A stretch of 64,000 nucleotides of DNA from assembly GCF_000275845.1 (NCBI RefSeq), contig NW_006766929.1, positions 145,323-209,322 on the forward strand, written 5' to 3'. The notes under the pieces were generated by a model. It was not told the origin of the DNA, made no database searches, and was given only the letters and a program-made list of their open reading frames with translations. The DNA is from Dichomitus squalens LYAD-421 SS1 (Eukaryota > Basidiomycota > Agaricomycetes > Polyporales > Polyporaceae). Position 1 is the stretch's first letter. The number at the start of each line of letters is the position of its first letter. The position numbers were made by a program, and so were the translations under genes. Below are positions 32,392-42,297 of the stretch, piece by piece.

Positions 32392-34310
32392 ATGCGTCTG
32401 CTTGACACGGAAACCGGGCAGTTCGTCGAGAAAGATCCTCTGATCACAACGTACGCCATCTTGTCGCACACCTGGAATCATGAGAAGGGCGAGCAGACGT
32501 ACGAGCAGCTGAGGGCGATCCAGGAGCAACATGCATTAGAAGGTGGGTCAAAGCAGGGTAAATTGGGCGTCTATTCCTCTCGACAATCCGTCCTTCTTTA
32601 CCGTCAGGAACTCATACATCTCTTCCTTATCAGGGCGAACATCATGGTTCCTATCTCGCGTTTCTGCGCCTCTCTCGCGCCTCGTTTGCCTAACGACATC
32701 ATCTCGTTCCATCTGGGACGATTCGAGGCTCTCACCGAAGGTCAGGATGGCGTGTATGGTCGCACGCGCAGAGGGCCACCGGTACATCTGGATAGACTCG
32801 TGCTGCATCGACAAAACGAGCAGCTCCGAGCTCTCCGAGGCGATAAACTCGATGTATGGATGGTACGAGGAAGCAGAGGTCTGCTATGCATATCTGGCAG
32901 ACGTCCCCCCCCGCGCGACGCCACATTCCAAGGAGTCGCCCTTTGGCAGGAGCCGGTGGTTCACGCGCGGGTGGACGCTACAGGAACTCATCGCGCCCGA
33001 TAACGTGCATTTCCTCTCTGCGGACTGGTCGTTCCTTGGATCGAAGCGCAACCTTGCGGGCGTACTCGAGGAGATTACCGGAGTCAGCCAAGAAGCGTTA
33101 CTGCACAAGAGGGAGCTGGGGGAGTTCTCTGTCGCCCAACGTTTCTCCTGGGCTTCGAAGAGGCAGACCAAGAGGGTGGAAGATCAGGCGTATGCGCTCA
33201 TGAGACTGTTCGCCATCAACATGCCAACACTGTACGGCGAGGGCCAGCGGGCCGTACAACGACTGCAGGAGGAGATCATGCGGCGAACTCCAGACCAGAG
33301 CCTCTTCGCTTGGGAAGACGTATTGCTACGCTTCGATGCCCCCCAGGAGCCTGATGCTGTCTCCTCTGTGCCCGGTGGGAAGCGATTCGCGTGCATGGAG
33401 TATCCATGGGGCAATGCGTCCCTGTTCGCTAGCTTTCTCGACAGATTCGCGGATGGTAGCAGCATCAAGTATATCCCTCACGACGAAGTCAGCCGTCGTC
33501 TCCGGCTCTCCCGTCCCGCCCCGATTGAATACACCTTTACCCCACACGGTATCCGCACACACCTCCCTATCCTACCTCTCTCTGCTATTCTTGCTCCACG
33601 CACAACACTGTGCCCTGAACACCATCCCTTGTCTCATTGGTATCTCGCCATCTTCGGTTGCGAACATCGCAGCCGACCTGGTCACCTTTCGGGCGGGTCT
33701 GCTGCATACCACCCTCCCAGTCAGGAATCGACGTCTTGTATCCCGGCTGCATCGTTCCGATCACAGACCCCTTCCTCACCGCCCAATGGGAAGACCTACT
33801 ACCTCTGTCGCCAGCGACGCTCGAACGCCATCTTTGGCAGATACAGTTCAGCGCAGCCCGGTTGGATCTGGAAGCAGCTTGCAGGCGGCCGCACAAGAAG
33901 GTCGTCCTCACACTGCCGCGGGAGACACTGGACGGTCTGCGCGAGCAGCGATGTACAGCCGATCTCCAAGGTCCAAATCGGCCGACCCTACGAGTCACTG
34001 GCTCACGCTGTCCCACGATGACTATACCATCACCGTTCAGTATCAGCATCTGCTCCTGGACTATGGACGGCGTCTGCAGCTGCACGCGCTTGTAAAGATG
34101 TCGGGACTGGAGCGCCTCCCAAGATCGGCTGAGGTCGTCGACTCTTTCCCAACTAGCAAGATATCTTGGCATGATTCACTGGAATGGCATGCATTTCTCC
34201 TCGACAGATTACTGGCAGCGTCGGAGGAAAGGAACTCGCTATCAGGCTTGGTCTGAACTTCGTCGGGCCATCGCGGTACTCTCTATGTGTCGCGCTTCAC
34301 CACACGATGA
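32392..34310 (+). pseudogene. HET-domain gene E, C-terminal half frameshifted
   Basis: Start MRLLDTETGQFVEKDP and YAILSHTWNHEKGEQTY in a first exon to 32542. A 91-nt intron (32543-32633) restores the frame to IWDDSRLSPKVRMACMVARAEG, so the insert here is only about 25 residues. HET core: YIWIDSCCIDKTSSSELSEAINSMY, CYAYLADVPP, SRWFTRGWTLQELIAPD, all intact. Near 33690 one base is missing after RPGHL and the matching sequence (GRVCCIPPSQSGIDVLY) continues in another frame. Further shifts occur near 33980 and near 34190, before GSVGGKELAIRLGLNFVGPSRYS. The open product would be 512 residues: HET domain plus an aberrant tail. Either a pseudogene or a gene trimmed to its HET domain; the most diverged plus-strand copy. 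Confidence 0.75.
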
Positions 34311-34721
34311 CTACCGCTCAATCTCTAGGAATGCAGGGAGATTATGAGCGAGATGCATCAATCGGTGACCCGGACGCGAGTGGGGCACACCCGACGGGAA
34401 GACGAAACGCACCGGGACGCGAGTGAGGACGTTGGGGGAAGGGACAGTACGCGTCCTCGTGCTGTTCACTAGTACTCGGAGCAGAATGAGGCCGACGCAG
34501 AAGGGAGGAAGGGCTCTTGTGCATCTGGCCCGGATGTGATCGCGGTCGTACCTGTATCTCATGAGCACTTACTCGCGCGAGGTATGGTGGACCCCGAATA
34601 GCCAGATGCACAATTTTGTCATAGGACTTCCCACCGGCGAGCCCTGCTTACCGTTCCTCCCTTCTGAAATAAGCTCAGTTTGATGCCAGTCCATACTGGT
34701 TCCGGTCACGCGCAAGGTCGG
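34311..34721. other. Intergenic after HET E
   Basis: Short frames on both strands without motifs; promoter region of the hydrolase gene to the right. Confidence 0.4.
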
Positions 34722-34729
34722 TATATAAG
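34722..34729 (+). promoter_or_regulatory. TATA box of MBL-fold gene
   Basis: TATATAAG about 55-60 bp before the ATG at 34782. This placing argues against the in-frame upstream start near 34680, which lies before the TATA element. Confidence 0.65.
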
Positions 34730-34781
34730 GAGCACGTTGGAGGCGGGCAGTGCGAGACACGCACAGGAGCGCAGAATAGCT

Positions 34782-35760
34782 ATGGCGGCATCTTCCCAAC
34801 CGAAATTTGCGTTGCCGGAACCCAAACCCGACCAGCCGTACATTCAAGTGTCCGCACTGGAAGCTGGCCTCTTACAGCTGATTCACACCAGGTTCATCGC
34901 AGGCTCAAAGCCTGGCGAGTTCACCATGTGCCCTTCGCTCGCATTCTTCCTTCGCCACTCTACCTCGAAAGAGCATCTCGTCTTCGACCTTGGCATCCGG
35001 CGAGACTTGGCTATCCACCCACCGGCCGTCCAGAAGGTGATCGCCAACCGCGTCATCACCACCCCGCAGAGCATAGAGGAGAGCCTGCGTAAGGGAGGCA
35101 TGGACCCGGCGGACATCAAGACAGTCATCGTCAGTCACCTGCATTACGACCAGTGAGTACTTTACTAAGCGCATCTATTCGTAACTTCTGTCTGACCTTG
35201 AGCATCGCCTTTCTAGTATCGGAGAAGCATCGTCATTCCCCAACGCGACCTTCATCATGGGTGCGGACGCCGAGGACCTCCTAGTGCACGGCTATCCCTC
35301 AAACCCCGTCGCCGAAGTCCTCGAAGGCGCTATCCCCCTTGCCCGCTCGCGCTTCCTCTCGTCGGAGTTCACGACATCCATCGGGCCCTTCCCGCGCGCG
35401 TACGACTACTTTAACGACGGGAGCCTCTACATCATCGACGCACCCGGGCACCTCCCGGGGCATATCAACCTCCTCGCGCGCACGGATGCGACCGGGTCGT
35501 GGATCTACCTCGCGGGCGACTCCGCGCACGACCTTCGCCTGCTGACGGGGGAGCGCGACGTCGCGACATGGCACAACGACGCAGGGCACTTGGTCTGCGT
35601 GCATACAGACAGGGAGCGGGCGGTAGAGCATATCGCTAGGGTCCGGGAGCTGTTGGGTATGCCGCGGGTACATGTCCTGCTAGCACACGATGCAGCGTGG
35701 TACGAGGCGAATCAGGGCGGGAATGCGTTCTTCCCCGGCGCGATTCCGCCGAGAATGTGA
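34782..35760 (+). CDS. Metallo-beta-lactamase-fold hydrolase
   Basis: Two exons, 34782-35152 and 35217-35760, over a 64-nt intron; 304 codons. The zinc motif HxHxDH is completed across the intron as SHLHYDHIGEASSFPN. Further ligands: APGHLPGH for the next metal-binding His, LAGDSAHD for the bridging Asp, and LLAHDAAW near the C-terminus for the last His. The overall layout (FDLGIRRDL before the motif) resembles the N-acyl-homoserine-lactonase/AttM branch and related fungal lactone hydrolases. That branch suggests lactone or ester hydrolysis, but the substrate is unknown. No signal peptide. It sits between HET E and the unrecognised gene on the other strand, a single-copy gene within the HET block. 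Confidence 0.85.
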
Positions 35761-36055
35761 AATGCAAGAAGCTCGTCGTGTTGCGCGGTCAATACATAGT
35801 TGCAAACATCCATATCCCCATTACATGCGATGTACACCGAAGAATCCCTTCCTTTGCGAGTCACAGGCACGGTGATTGAAGATTCGGCGGATTAGGGCGA
35901 CTCATCCACTTCTTCTACCTCCAAAGCATCATCCTCAATCATAGCCTCCCCGCCAGCTTCCCAATTCATGATTCCGGTAGCTGAGCTCCGAGTCGCTCAG
36001 AACACAGCGACGCTGGTCAGAGGATGATGGAGACACCACTGCCCGAGATGCAGAT
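35761..36055. other. Short convergent spacer
   Basis: 295 bp between the stop codons of the MBL-fold gene and the minus-strand unrecognised gene; holds both 3' ends. Confidence 0.5.
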
Positions 36056-37860
36056 TCAGGGCTCTCCTACTCCCTCTGATTCCCAGCGATCGTCTGGCGC
36101 ATATGAAGATGCGGAGGAATCGTCAAGTTCGGGAGGTGGGCAGGTGTACGTTACGTGCAACTCGTCCGTGATGACCGTGAAGCATGAGGCGGAGGGTATC
36201 CGCGATCGTAAGCTCTTGATGTAGAATTCCGACTCTCTCTGGGCACGCGCAGTAGCTTCCCGAGGAGATATTCCACGAGTTACTTCCAAGGTACCAAGCA
36301 AAAGCTGGACACATATCTCGCTCAGTGGGTAACAGTGGTTGGGGGGGGGAAACCGGATCCATACCTCGTCAAGGCGAGAACCATTGTTGCCGATGTAACC
36401 CGCAAAATCTTTGCCAAAAGAATGCATAGACCTCCTGGTGAGCTTCACCGATTTCAGCTGTGTCGGCGGGGTATATGTGACTGCAACTTGGGGCTGCTGC
36501 ATCTCAGCCTCGAGGACGTAAACCAGCAGCTGTTTGAACCCGGCTGCACTCTGTGAGGGTCGTCAGGAACACGAAGCATGAAGGGGTCCGTCATGAGCGA
36601 ACGTACCTTGAAGGGAAGAGAACAATGACTGCATTCACACCGCGAATCCGCTATAACAACGTGCTCCAACATCGGAAATTGTTCCACGATGGTCCCAAGG
36701 ATCTCCGGGTAATACGGCATAGTGAGCTCCAACGAGGGTACTGTCACGTCCAGCCGGCGCAAACTCTCGCTTAGAGCACTGCCTAGCCCAGAGATGATCC
36801 TCGTTATCTCCCGCCGTCTCCCGACCATATCTGCTTCACATGGACACTTAAGGGACAGCGTGAGGTCGGTGATGGGGCCGCCTTGCAGGAGGAACTCGTT
36901 CAGTAACGCGACATTGCCGATATCTGAGGTTCGAAGGGCGGACTCTTTGGACGAGACGTCGAGGGTAAAGCTGATTGTAGTGCGTGCCTGCTGCGCTGTC
37001 GGGTTCCGATCGGACGAGCATTCCAGCGATGCGTGCACTATAGGCTGCTCGCCGGCGTCCTTATGCGTCGAGCCCAGAGCTGACGACGGCTCTGAAGACT
37101 CGCGCCCCACGTTGGATGCATTAGGGCCAGCAGGAGGGTTCGATGCGTCAGCGTGAGACGACGCGGCGTTAGTGTCTTCGGACTCGAACTCGCCAGCAAG
37201 GGTGGTATCTTCATCCCGAAGGGGAGTCATCCGACAAAGGGCGCCTTCGCCATCGTCGTCTTCAGACTCTGTAAGAAACCCGGCGTAGTCTACAATAGCA
37301 GAGTCAGACTCGTAACGAGCAAGGAGCTCGGGAACACAGTCGCCGTCGACGAGTATCTCGGTGGTATCGCCGAGGTCACCGCAGGTGTCCGAGAAACCGT
37401 CGTAATCCAACAAGCTTTTGATGGACACTGGTGAGTCTTGTCGCTGGAAATACTCGGGGTATTCGCCATACTCGGATGGCGTCTCCTCCATAGAAAGGCT
37501 GCCATACCTCGAAGAACACTGGGAGCTTGAAACAGGCACCACCGAAGCGTTAGTGGCGAGGAGCGATGGCGACGGTGCCGTGTCGCCGTGAACGGAGATG
37601 TCGCCGTCGTGGAGAGGATCCAGAGGTGTTTGCGCAGGTGGCGGAGGGACGGGATGGTATCTCGTACTCGTACCAGCGACGGCGCGAAGTTGTTGTTTCA
37701 TACAAAACATGCGAAACTGGTGCACAATCGGAACACGACGACGGTGAAAGTAGGAGGGCCATCGTTGGCGGTGTATTCTGTGGCGATGGAATGGCTTATC
37801 CGTGTGCGCCGCTGCTAGAGCCCTAGCGAAGACTTTCCTTTGGATGGAGTGGTTCTGCAT
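36056..37860 (-). CDS. Unrecognised acidic protein with LRR-like C-terminal part
   Basis: Not assigned to a family. Complement exons 37860-36607, 36550-36365 and 36304-36056 give 562 codons; all junctions are phase 0. The second intron (60 nt, 36305-36364) is also open in frame, so it could be retained. Residues 50 to about 230 are low-complexity, Pro-, Ser- and acid-rich (PPPPAQTPLDPL, SEYGEYPEYFQRQ, TESEDDDGEGAL). The C-terminal half has strand-and-helix units reminiscent of leucine-rich repeats in fungal F-box proteins (ITDLTLSLKCPCE, LRRL, FPMLEHVVIADSRCECS) but no F-box is seen. Start chosen by a TATA-like element close upstream; the ATG at 37710 is an alternative. Confidence 0.6.
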
Positions 37861-37892
37861 CGCGGTGTATAGGGAGCTCCCTCCTGCATCAA

Positions 37893-37900
37893 GTTTATAT
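37893..37900 (-). promoter_or_regulatory. TATA-like element before 37860 start
   Basis: ATATAAAC on the minus strand, 33-40 bp before the ATG at 37860. The short spacing means either a very short leader or use of the later ATG at 37710. Confidence 0.4.
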
Positions 37901-38213
37901 CCTTCTATATTCCCTGCATGGTAACGGCGGCGGGTGTGTATCTCCGGTTGTGAATGCATATTTGCGAAGACAGCACAGTTGGAGACACTTTTATCGTATG
38001 AGGCGCTCCGGCCACCCACAAGGGGGCGGCACAAACGGGGAGAGAGCAGGGTGGCTATATGCGCGCCTAGAGATGTTTTGAGCACTATAGTATACAAACA
38101 CTCCGACATCTGCGCCAGGTGTCAGTAGGTGCTACACAAAGCGCGAAGGAAGTGAAGGTGTGGCACTCACAAGAACACAACACGACTTTTCTTTTATGCC
38201 TTGTTGCCCCACC
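37901..38213. other. Spacer with 16-bp Glo3 exon-6 match
   Basis: 3' flank of the coproporphyrinogen oxidase gene. At 38105-38120 it carries GACATCTGCGCCAGGT, identical to 11094-11109 in the last exon of Glo3 and in the same orientation. The stretch around 38045-38125 is also present, degraded, beside relic 1 near 16300-16370. Confidence 0.6.
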
Positions 38214-39275
38214 CTACGCCCATTCCCTCGGATTCTTCAGCACCTCAACCAGCTTCTCCTCCCTGCTCTCCGCCTCCGTCCCTAGCTCGCTCATGTACTC
38301 CCACCGCGCAGTCTCCGGCAGGCTCATCAGGATACTCTCGATCCGCGCCCCGGGCGTCATCAACCCGAACTTCGTGCCCCGGTCATACACCAGGTTGAAC
38401 TCGACGTACCGCCCGCGGCGAACCAGCTGCCACCTCCTCTCGTGCTCCGTGCTCGGCGTCTTGTACCGCCGCTCCAGGATCGGAATGTACGACGGCACGA
38501 ACGCGTCGCCCGCCGCCCGCACGAACGCGAAGATCTCCTCTGCAGTCTTCGGCCGCGCCGCGTCGTCGCTGGCAAACCGCTTGTGCGGCTCGTCGCAGAG
38601 GTCGTCAAAGAAGATTCCGCCGATCCCGCGCGACTCGCCGCGGTGGGGGATGTAGAAGTACTCGTCGCACCACTTCTTGAACGCGGGGTAGAGGTCCGCC
38701 CCGTGCGCGTCGCACGCGGCCCGGATCGTCCTGTGAAAATGCTCCGCGTCCTCCTCGTACAGGTACGACGGGGTCAAGTCGGAACCGCCCCCGAACCACC
38801 ACGCGATGAGCTTTCCGGGCTTGCCTTGCGCGGCCTCCTCCTCGGTCGGCTCCTCGGTGATCTCGAAGTAGCGGTAGTTGGCGTGTACGGTAGGGGCGTG
38901 CGGGTTGCGCGGATGGATGACGAGGGATAGCCCTGCTGCAAAGAAGGGCACGGCAGACTGGACGTCGGGGATGGAGGAGTGATCCGCGCGCATCTGCTTT
39001 ATCGCAGGGGGAGGGAGCATACCGTGCACGACGGAGATGTTCACCCCCGCCTTCTCCAGCACCGTCTCCTTGGGTACCGCCTCCGCTCCAGGGGGTGGGG
39101 GAGGGACTTGGAACACCGACGAGAGGCCGCGGCCGCCCTGGGGCCTGAGCCAGGAGTCGCGCTTAAACGGCGGGGCGTCGGGGTCGAGCTTCTCGAACGC
39201 GCCGACGATGTCATCCTGGAGCTTCGAGATGTACTCCTCTATGCGCTGGCGCATGGGGACGTCGGAGGCGGACAT
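38214..39275 (-). CDS. HEM13: Coproporphyrinogen III oxidase
   Basis: Intronless, 353 codons from the ATG at 39275; the frame is open for ten more codons upstream but without an ATG. The enzyme converts coproporphyrinogen III to protoporphyrinogen IX in haem synthesis, using O2 (oxygen-dependent family). The family signature is complete: KKWCDEYFYIPHRGESRG followed directly by IGGIFFDD. Other conserved blocks: GVNISVVHG, PTVHANYRYFE, WWFGGGSDLTPSYL, SYIPILERR and YVEFNLVYDRGTKFGL. The length matches yeast Hem13 with a modest N-terminal extension. This is the only intact copy; two decayed copies lie among the HET genes, at 16.4-17.4 and 26.0-26.6 kb, and retain similarity in the 3' flank as well. 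Confidence 0.95.
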   Translation of the reverse strand: MSASDVPMRQRIEEYISKLQDDIVGAFEKLDPDAPPFKRDSWLRPQGGRGLSSVFQVPPPPPGAEAVPKETVLEKAGVNISVVHGMLPPPAIKQMRADHSSIPDVQSAVPFFAAGLSLVIHPRNPHAPTVHANYRYFEITEEPTEEEAAQGKPGKLIAWWFGGGSDLTPSYLYEEDAEHFHRTIRAACDAHGADLYPAFKKWCDEYFYIPHRGESRGIGGIFFDDLCDEPHKRFASDDAARPKTAEEIFAFVRAAGDAFVPSYIPILERRYKTPSTEHERRWQLVRRGRYVEFNLVYDRGTKFGLMTPGARIESILMSLPETARWEYMSELGTEAESREEKLVEVLKNPREWA

Positions 39276-39346
39276 GATGTGAACGTGAGTACGAGGTGTA
39301 TGCACAGCGGAGTATGAGGGCTAGAGACGGGCTGTGGTGCTGGACG

Positions 39347-39353
39347 CTTTATA
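39347..39353 (-). promoter_or_regulatory. TATA box of coproporphyrinogen oxidase gene
   Basis: TATAAAG on the minus strand, 72 bp before the ATG at 39275. Confidence 0.6.
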
Positions 39354-39786
39354 CGGAGTTGCCGCCATCCGGCCCTCTTCCCGGCGTGTCTCGACCGGCG
39401 TCCAGCGTGTGTGCTTGAGACTCGATCGCCTGAGGCCGTAGGGTTACGATTACATGATTGGGAGGGATCGGACGGGCGTGAGACGGCCACGTAGGCTGGC
39501 ACTGGGATGGTGTGGTGAGAGGAAAGGCGGACGAGGGTGAGAAGCAGACTGTAGCGGTCAGCGCTCTCGTCCAATCTGCTCGCGTAGAAACGCAGATTAC
39601 GCCCGGCAATTCGTAACAACATGCGCACAGTATCAGAAGCACACTGAGCTATCGAGCGTGGTATAAACGGCCCTTCAGTACTTCAGTTCGTTTACAATAC
39701 ACTCAACTAATTTGGCTCTATGTATGTAGTACTACGACGGCTCACGTCGATGCGTCGCCTTCGGTCCACCCGTCCTGTTTCGACGT
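39354..39786. other. Intergenic, HEM13 promoter and HET F 3' end
   Basis: Upstream sequence of the oxidase gene and 3' flank of HET F; both genes are on the minus strand. No feature beyond the TATA element. Confidence 0.45.
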
Positions 39787-42297
39787 CTACACGCCTGATG
39801 CCCGCATCGGCTGATGGTGGACCTTGACGTTCAGCAAGTACCGCGATTGTCCAATAAAACGAAGGCCAATTTCGACCCTGATATCCCTCTCTCCTACTCT
39901 GCCCTCGGCTTTCTTCTCAAGGCATGTCCCAGGGAAATTGTCGTCAGAATACACTGGTCCAGAGCCGCGTATGCATGGTGAATACCATGGAGGTCTGTCA
40001 ATCAGGAGAGACCCGTAGGGATTTCCGAACCAGTCGAGGTCAACTACCCACGGCAGTTGCCTGAAGTCCGCGGAGGGATTCTCTGGAGGGAGCAGTTGAT
40101 ATCCTACATGCGCATACATTTCGAACCCCCGCCAGCCACGCCACGCAAGCTCGATGCGTAACTTGTGGTCCTGGTGGGCGAGTGTTAGATACCAACACAG
40201 CTCAGACTGGTCTCGGCAGTCGAATTGCACGGCGTATCCCTGCGCTCGCAGAGCGTCACGAGTATTCCTGAGCAGCACCAAGGAGTTGCGCTTGATTGAA
40301 TGTTTACGGAGTCGGATCCGGTCCAGATTCCAGGATGTGCGGGCGGGATGCGATAGATACACCGTCTTGCGCTCTATCTGCGGGAGACAGCGCGCGAGTG
40401 CCGCTGGCGACAGAGGTAACAGGTCAGCCCAATTTCCATGGATTTGTTCGTCCCGAATCCTATGCCAAGCAAGATTGCCCGCTTCCAGGAAGTCTATACC
40501 TGATTGAGGTGGTATGTGACACAATCTCCCGAGAAGGTGGCCAGGATAGAGGCTGTGCTCGCAGCCAAGGATCGCAAGATACCAGTGGGCAGCCTCTGAG
40601 CGTTTGATGTAGCGAGTCTCGAAGAACGGTGCGATCGAAGGCAGATAAGCGGGGACGGGTAAGACATACAGCTGTGTGCGGATGCCATGTGGGGTGTGGG
40701 TGTAGTCAAGCGGGGAGTCAAATGGGAACTGCAGGCGGCGAACAACCTGCTCGTGTGGAATGTATTTGATGCCGTCACTACATCCCACAAAGTCAAGGGG
40801 ATCGGCGGCGAAAAAGGACAGTCTTTCCTGGCTGTCAGTGTAGCCTGCTCTCTTGTCGGATCTCGCAGTGTACCCCTTGCCTGCTTTAAGCGGTTCGCAC
40901 TTCAGATCTCTCTCCGCTTCAGTGCAGTTAGCTTCCATCTCCCGGTAGAGATCCATGTTCTCAAGGACGTATCCCCAAGAGAAGAGGCTCTGGTCCGGAT
41001 TTCGCCGCATGACCTCCTCCTGCAAGCGTCGGAATGCCCGTCTGCCTTCACCATAGAGGGTGGGCATATTGATATCGAAGAACCCTATGAGCGAGTACGC
41101 CCGGTCCTCAATCCTCTCGGTCTCCCTCCTGGCCGCCCAAGAGAAACGCTGAGCGACTGAGAAGTCCTCAAGCGGCTTGAGGTGCAACAACGCCTCGTAG
41201 GTGATTCCGGTGATCTCCTCGACTACGTCGGCCAGCTCGTGCTTCGACCCGATGAGCTGCCAGTCCGCGGAGTAGAAGTCCACGTCGACAGGTGCGATGA
41301 GCTCCTGGAGCGTCCACCCGCGCGTGAACCACCGGCTCTGTTGGAAATCCGATGCCCGATTGCTGTACTTGGTGACAGGGGGGACGTCTGCGAGGTACGC
41401 GATGCACATGAGCGATTGTCCGTACCACGTGAACATCGTGTTGATCGCTTCGGAGAGCTCGGAGCTGCTCTTCTGGTCGATGCAACACGAGTCGATCCAG
41501 ATGTAGTGGTAGCCCGCCTTGCGTGCGACCGCACATGCGTTCTTGATCTTCGGTGCGAGGTCCGGATCGTCCCAAATGCTGTCAGGATATCTCCGCACAC
41601 GACTCCCGGGAGAAGGTGTCGGAGGGGCAGGAGCAGGGGTCGGAGGGGCAAGAGAAGGGGCAGGAGGGGCAGGAGGAGCCGGAGGGGCTGGGGAGGACTC
41701 TTCGACAGGGGAGGCTACGATGTCGCGGACGACAATACGAGCGAGAACGGGTTCTCGAGTACTTGTAGTTGACGGCGGATCGGATTGAGGGACATCCCCT
41801 AACAGCTCGATGAGGCGCGCTATGGGACCTATGACCAGACGTAGGGACTGTAGCAGCTTATTCCACAGACCGCTCAGGCGCGACCACCTGACATCGGCGG
41901 GGGAAACATCTGCTACAGAGACGTCTTGTCCCCCTGAGCCAATACGACCAGCGAGTAGCGCCGTATGCTCGTTCGGAGGTGCAGCAGAAGGAGGAGCGGG
42001 TACCGCCGATAGGGGGGCGGTGGAGGCCCTGGGTACGGAAGGGGTGGCAGAAGATGAACTGGCTGCAGGTACAGCGGTGGACGGCGGCGGCGGCGGCGGC
42101 GGCGGCGGTTTGCTAGTGCGAACGCCTTTCTGAGTAGGGGGCGAGGGCTCTGGAGTGTATCGCGCCTGAATCCTCCTTAGCTGTTCGTAAGTCTGCTCGC
42201 CGTTCTTGTGGTCCCAGGTGTGCGACAAGATGGCATAGTCCGTCTTCGCGGGATCGATCCGTTCGAATAATAGGGTTTCGGTGTTGAGGACACGCAT
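39787..42297 (-). CDS. HET-domain protein F, intact, inverted copy
   Basis: Uninterrupted 836-codon frame, the only copy on the minus strand and the longest. Start MRVLNTETLLFERIDP; HET N-terminal part YAILSHTWDHKNGEQTYEQL. The insert of about 188 residues holds nine consecutive prolines coded by a GGC/GCC run, APPAPPAPPAPSLAPP, and the element shared with A and C in diverged form (NEHTALLAGRIG; RLSGLWNKLLQSLRLVIGPI). HET core from residue 241: IWDDPDLAPKIKNACAVARK, YIWIDSCCIDQKSSSELSEAI, SRWFTRGWTLQELIAPV. Conserved C-terminal region: HGIRTQLYVLPVPA, HWYLAILGCEHSLYPGHLLG, RKTVYLSHPART. Sequence divergence and inverse orientation mark it as the oldest outgroup of the array. Functional role inferred only from the HET domain. 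Confidence 0.9.
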   Translation of the reverse strand: MRVLNTETLLFERIDPAKTDYAILSHTWDHKNGEQTYEQLRRIQARYTPEPSPPTQKGVRTSKPPPPPPPPPSTAVPAASSSSATPSVPRASTAPLSAVPAPPSAAPPNEHTALLAGRIGSGGQDVSVADVSPADVRWSRLSGLWNKLLQSLRLVIGPIARLIELLGDVPQSDPPSTTSTREPVLARIVVRDIVASPVEESSPAPPAPPAPPAPSLAPPTPAPAPPTPSPGSRVRRYPDSIWDDPDLAPKIKNACAVARKAGYHYIWIDSCCIDQKSSSELSEAINTMFTWYGQSLMCIAYLADVPPVTKYSNRASDFQQSRWFTRGWTLQELIAPVDVDFYSADWQLIGSKHELADVVEEITGITYEALLHLKPLEDFSVAQRFSWAARRETERIEDRAYSLIGFFDINMPTLYGEGRRAFRRLQEEVMRRNPDQSLFSWGYVLENMDLYREMEANCTEAERDLKCEPLKAGKGYTARSDKRAGYTDSQERLSFFAADPLDFVGCSDGIKYIPHEQVVRRLQFPFDSPLDYTHTPHGIRTQLYVLPVPAYLPSIAPFFETRYIKRSEAAHWYLAILGCEHSLYPGHLLGRLCHIPPQSGIDFLEAGNLAWHRIRDEQIHGNWADLLPLSPAALARCLPQIERKTVYLSHPARTSWNLDRIRLRKHSIKRNSLVLLRNTRDALRAQGYAVQFDCRDQSELCWYLTLAHQDHKLRIELAWRGWRGFEMYAHVGYQLLPPENPSADFRQLPWVVDLDWFGNPYGSLLIDRPPWYSPCIRGSGPVYSDDNFPGTCLEKKAEGRVGERDIRVEIGLRFIGQSRYLLNVKVHHQPMRASGV
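42082..42108 (-). repeat. Triplet run coding nine prolines in HET F
   Basis: CGG/GGC repeat of 27 bases read on the complement as nine Pro codons, in the same insert position as the TCG run of HET D. Confidence 0.9.

Noticed and set aside
13260..34310. NLR architecture (NB-ARC, NACHT or repeats) linked to HET
   Set aside because: No P-loop, ANK, WD or TPR repeats are visible in any copy; only HET plus an unassigned C-terminal region.
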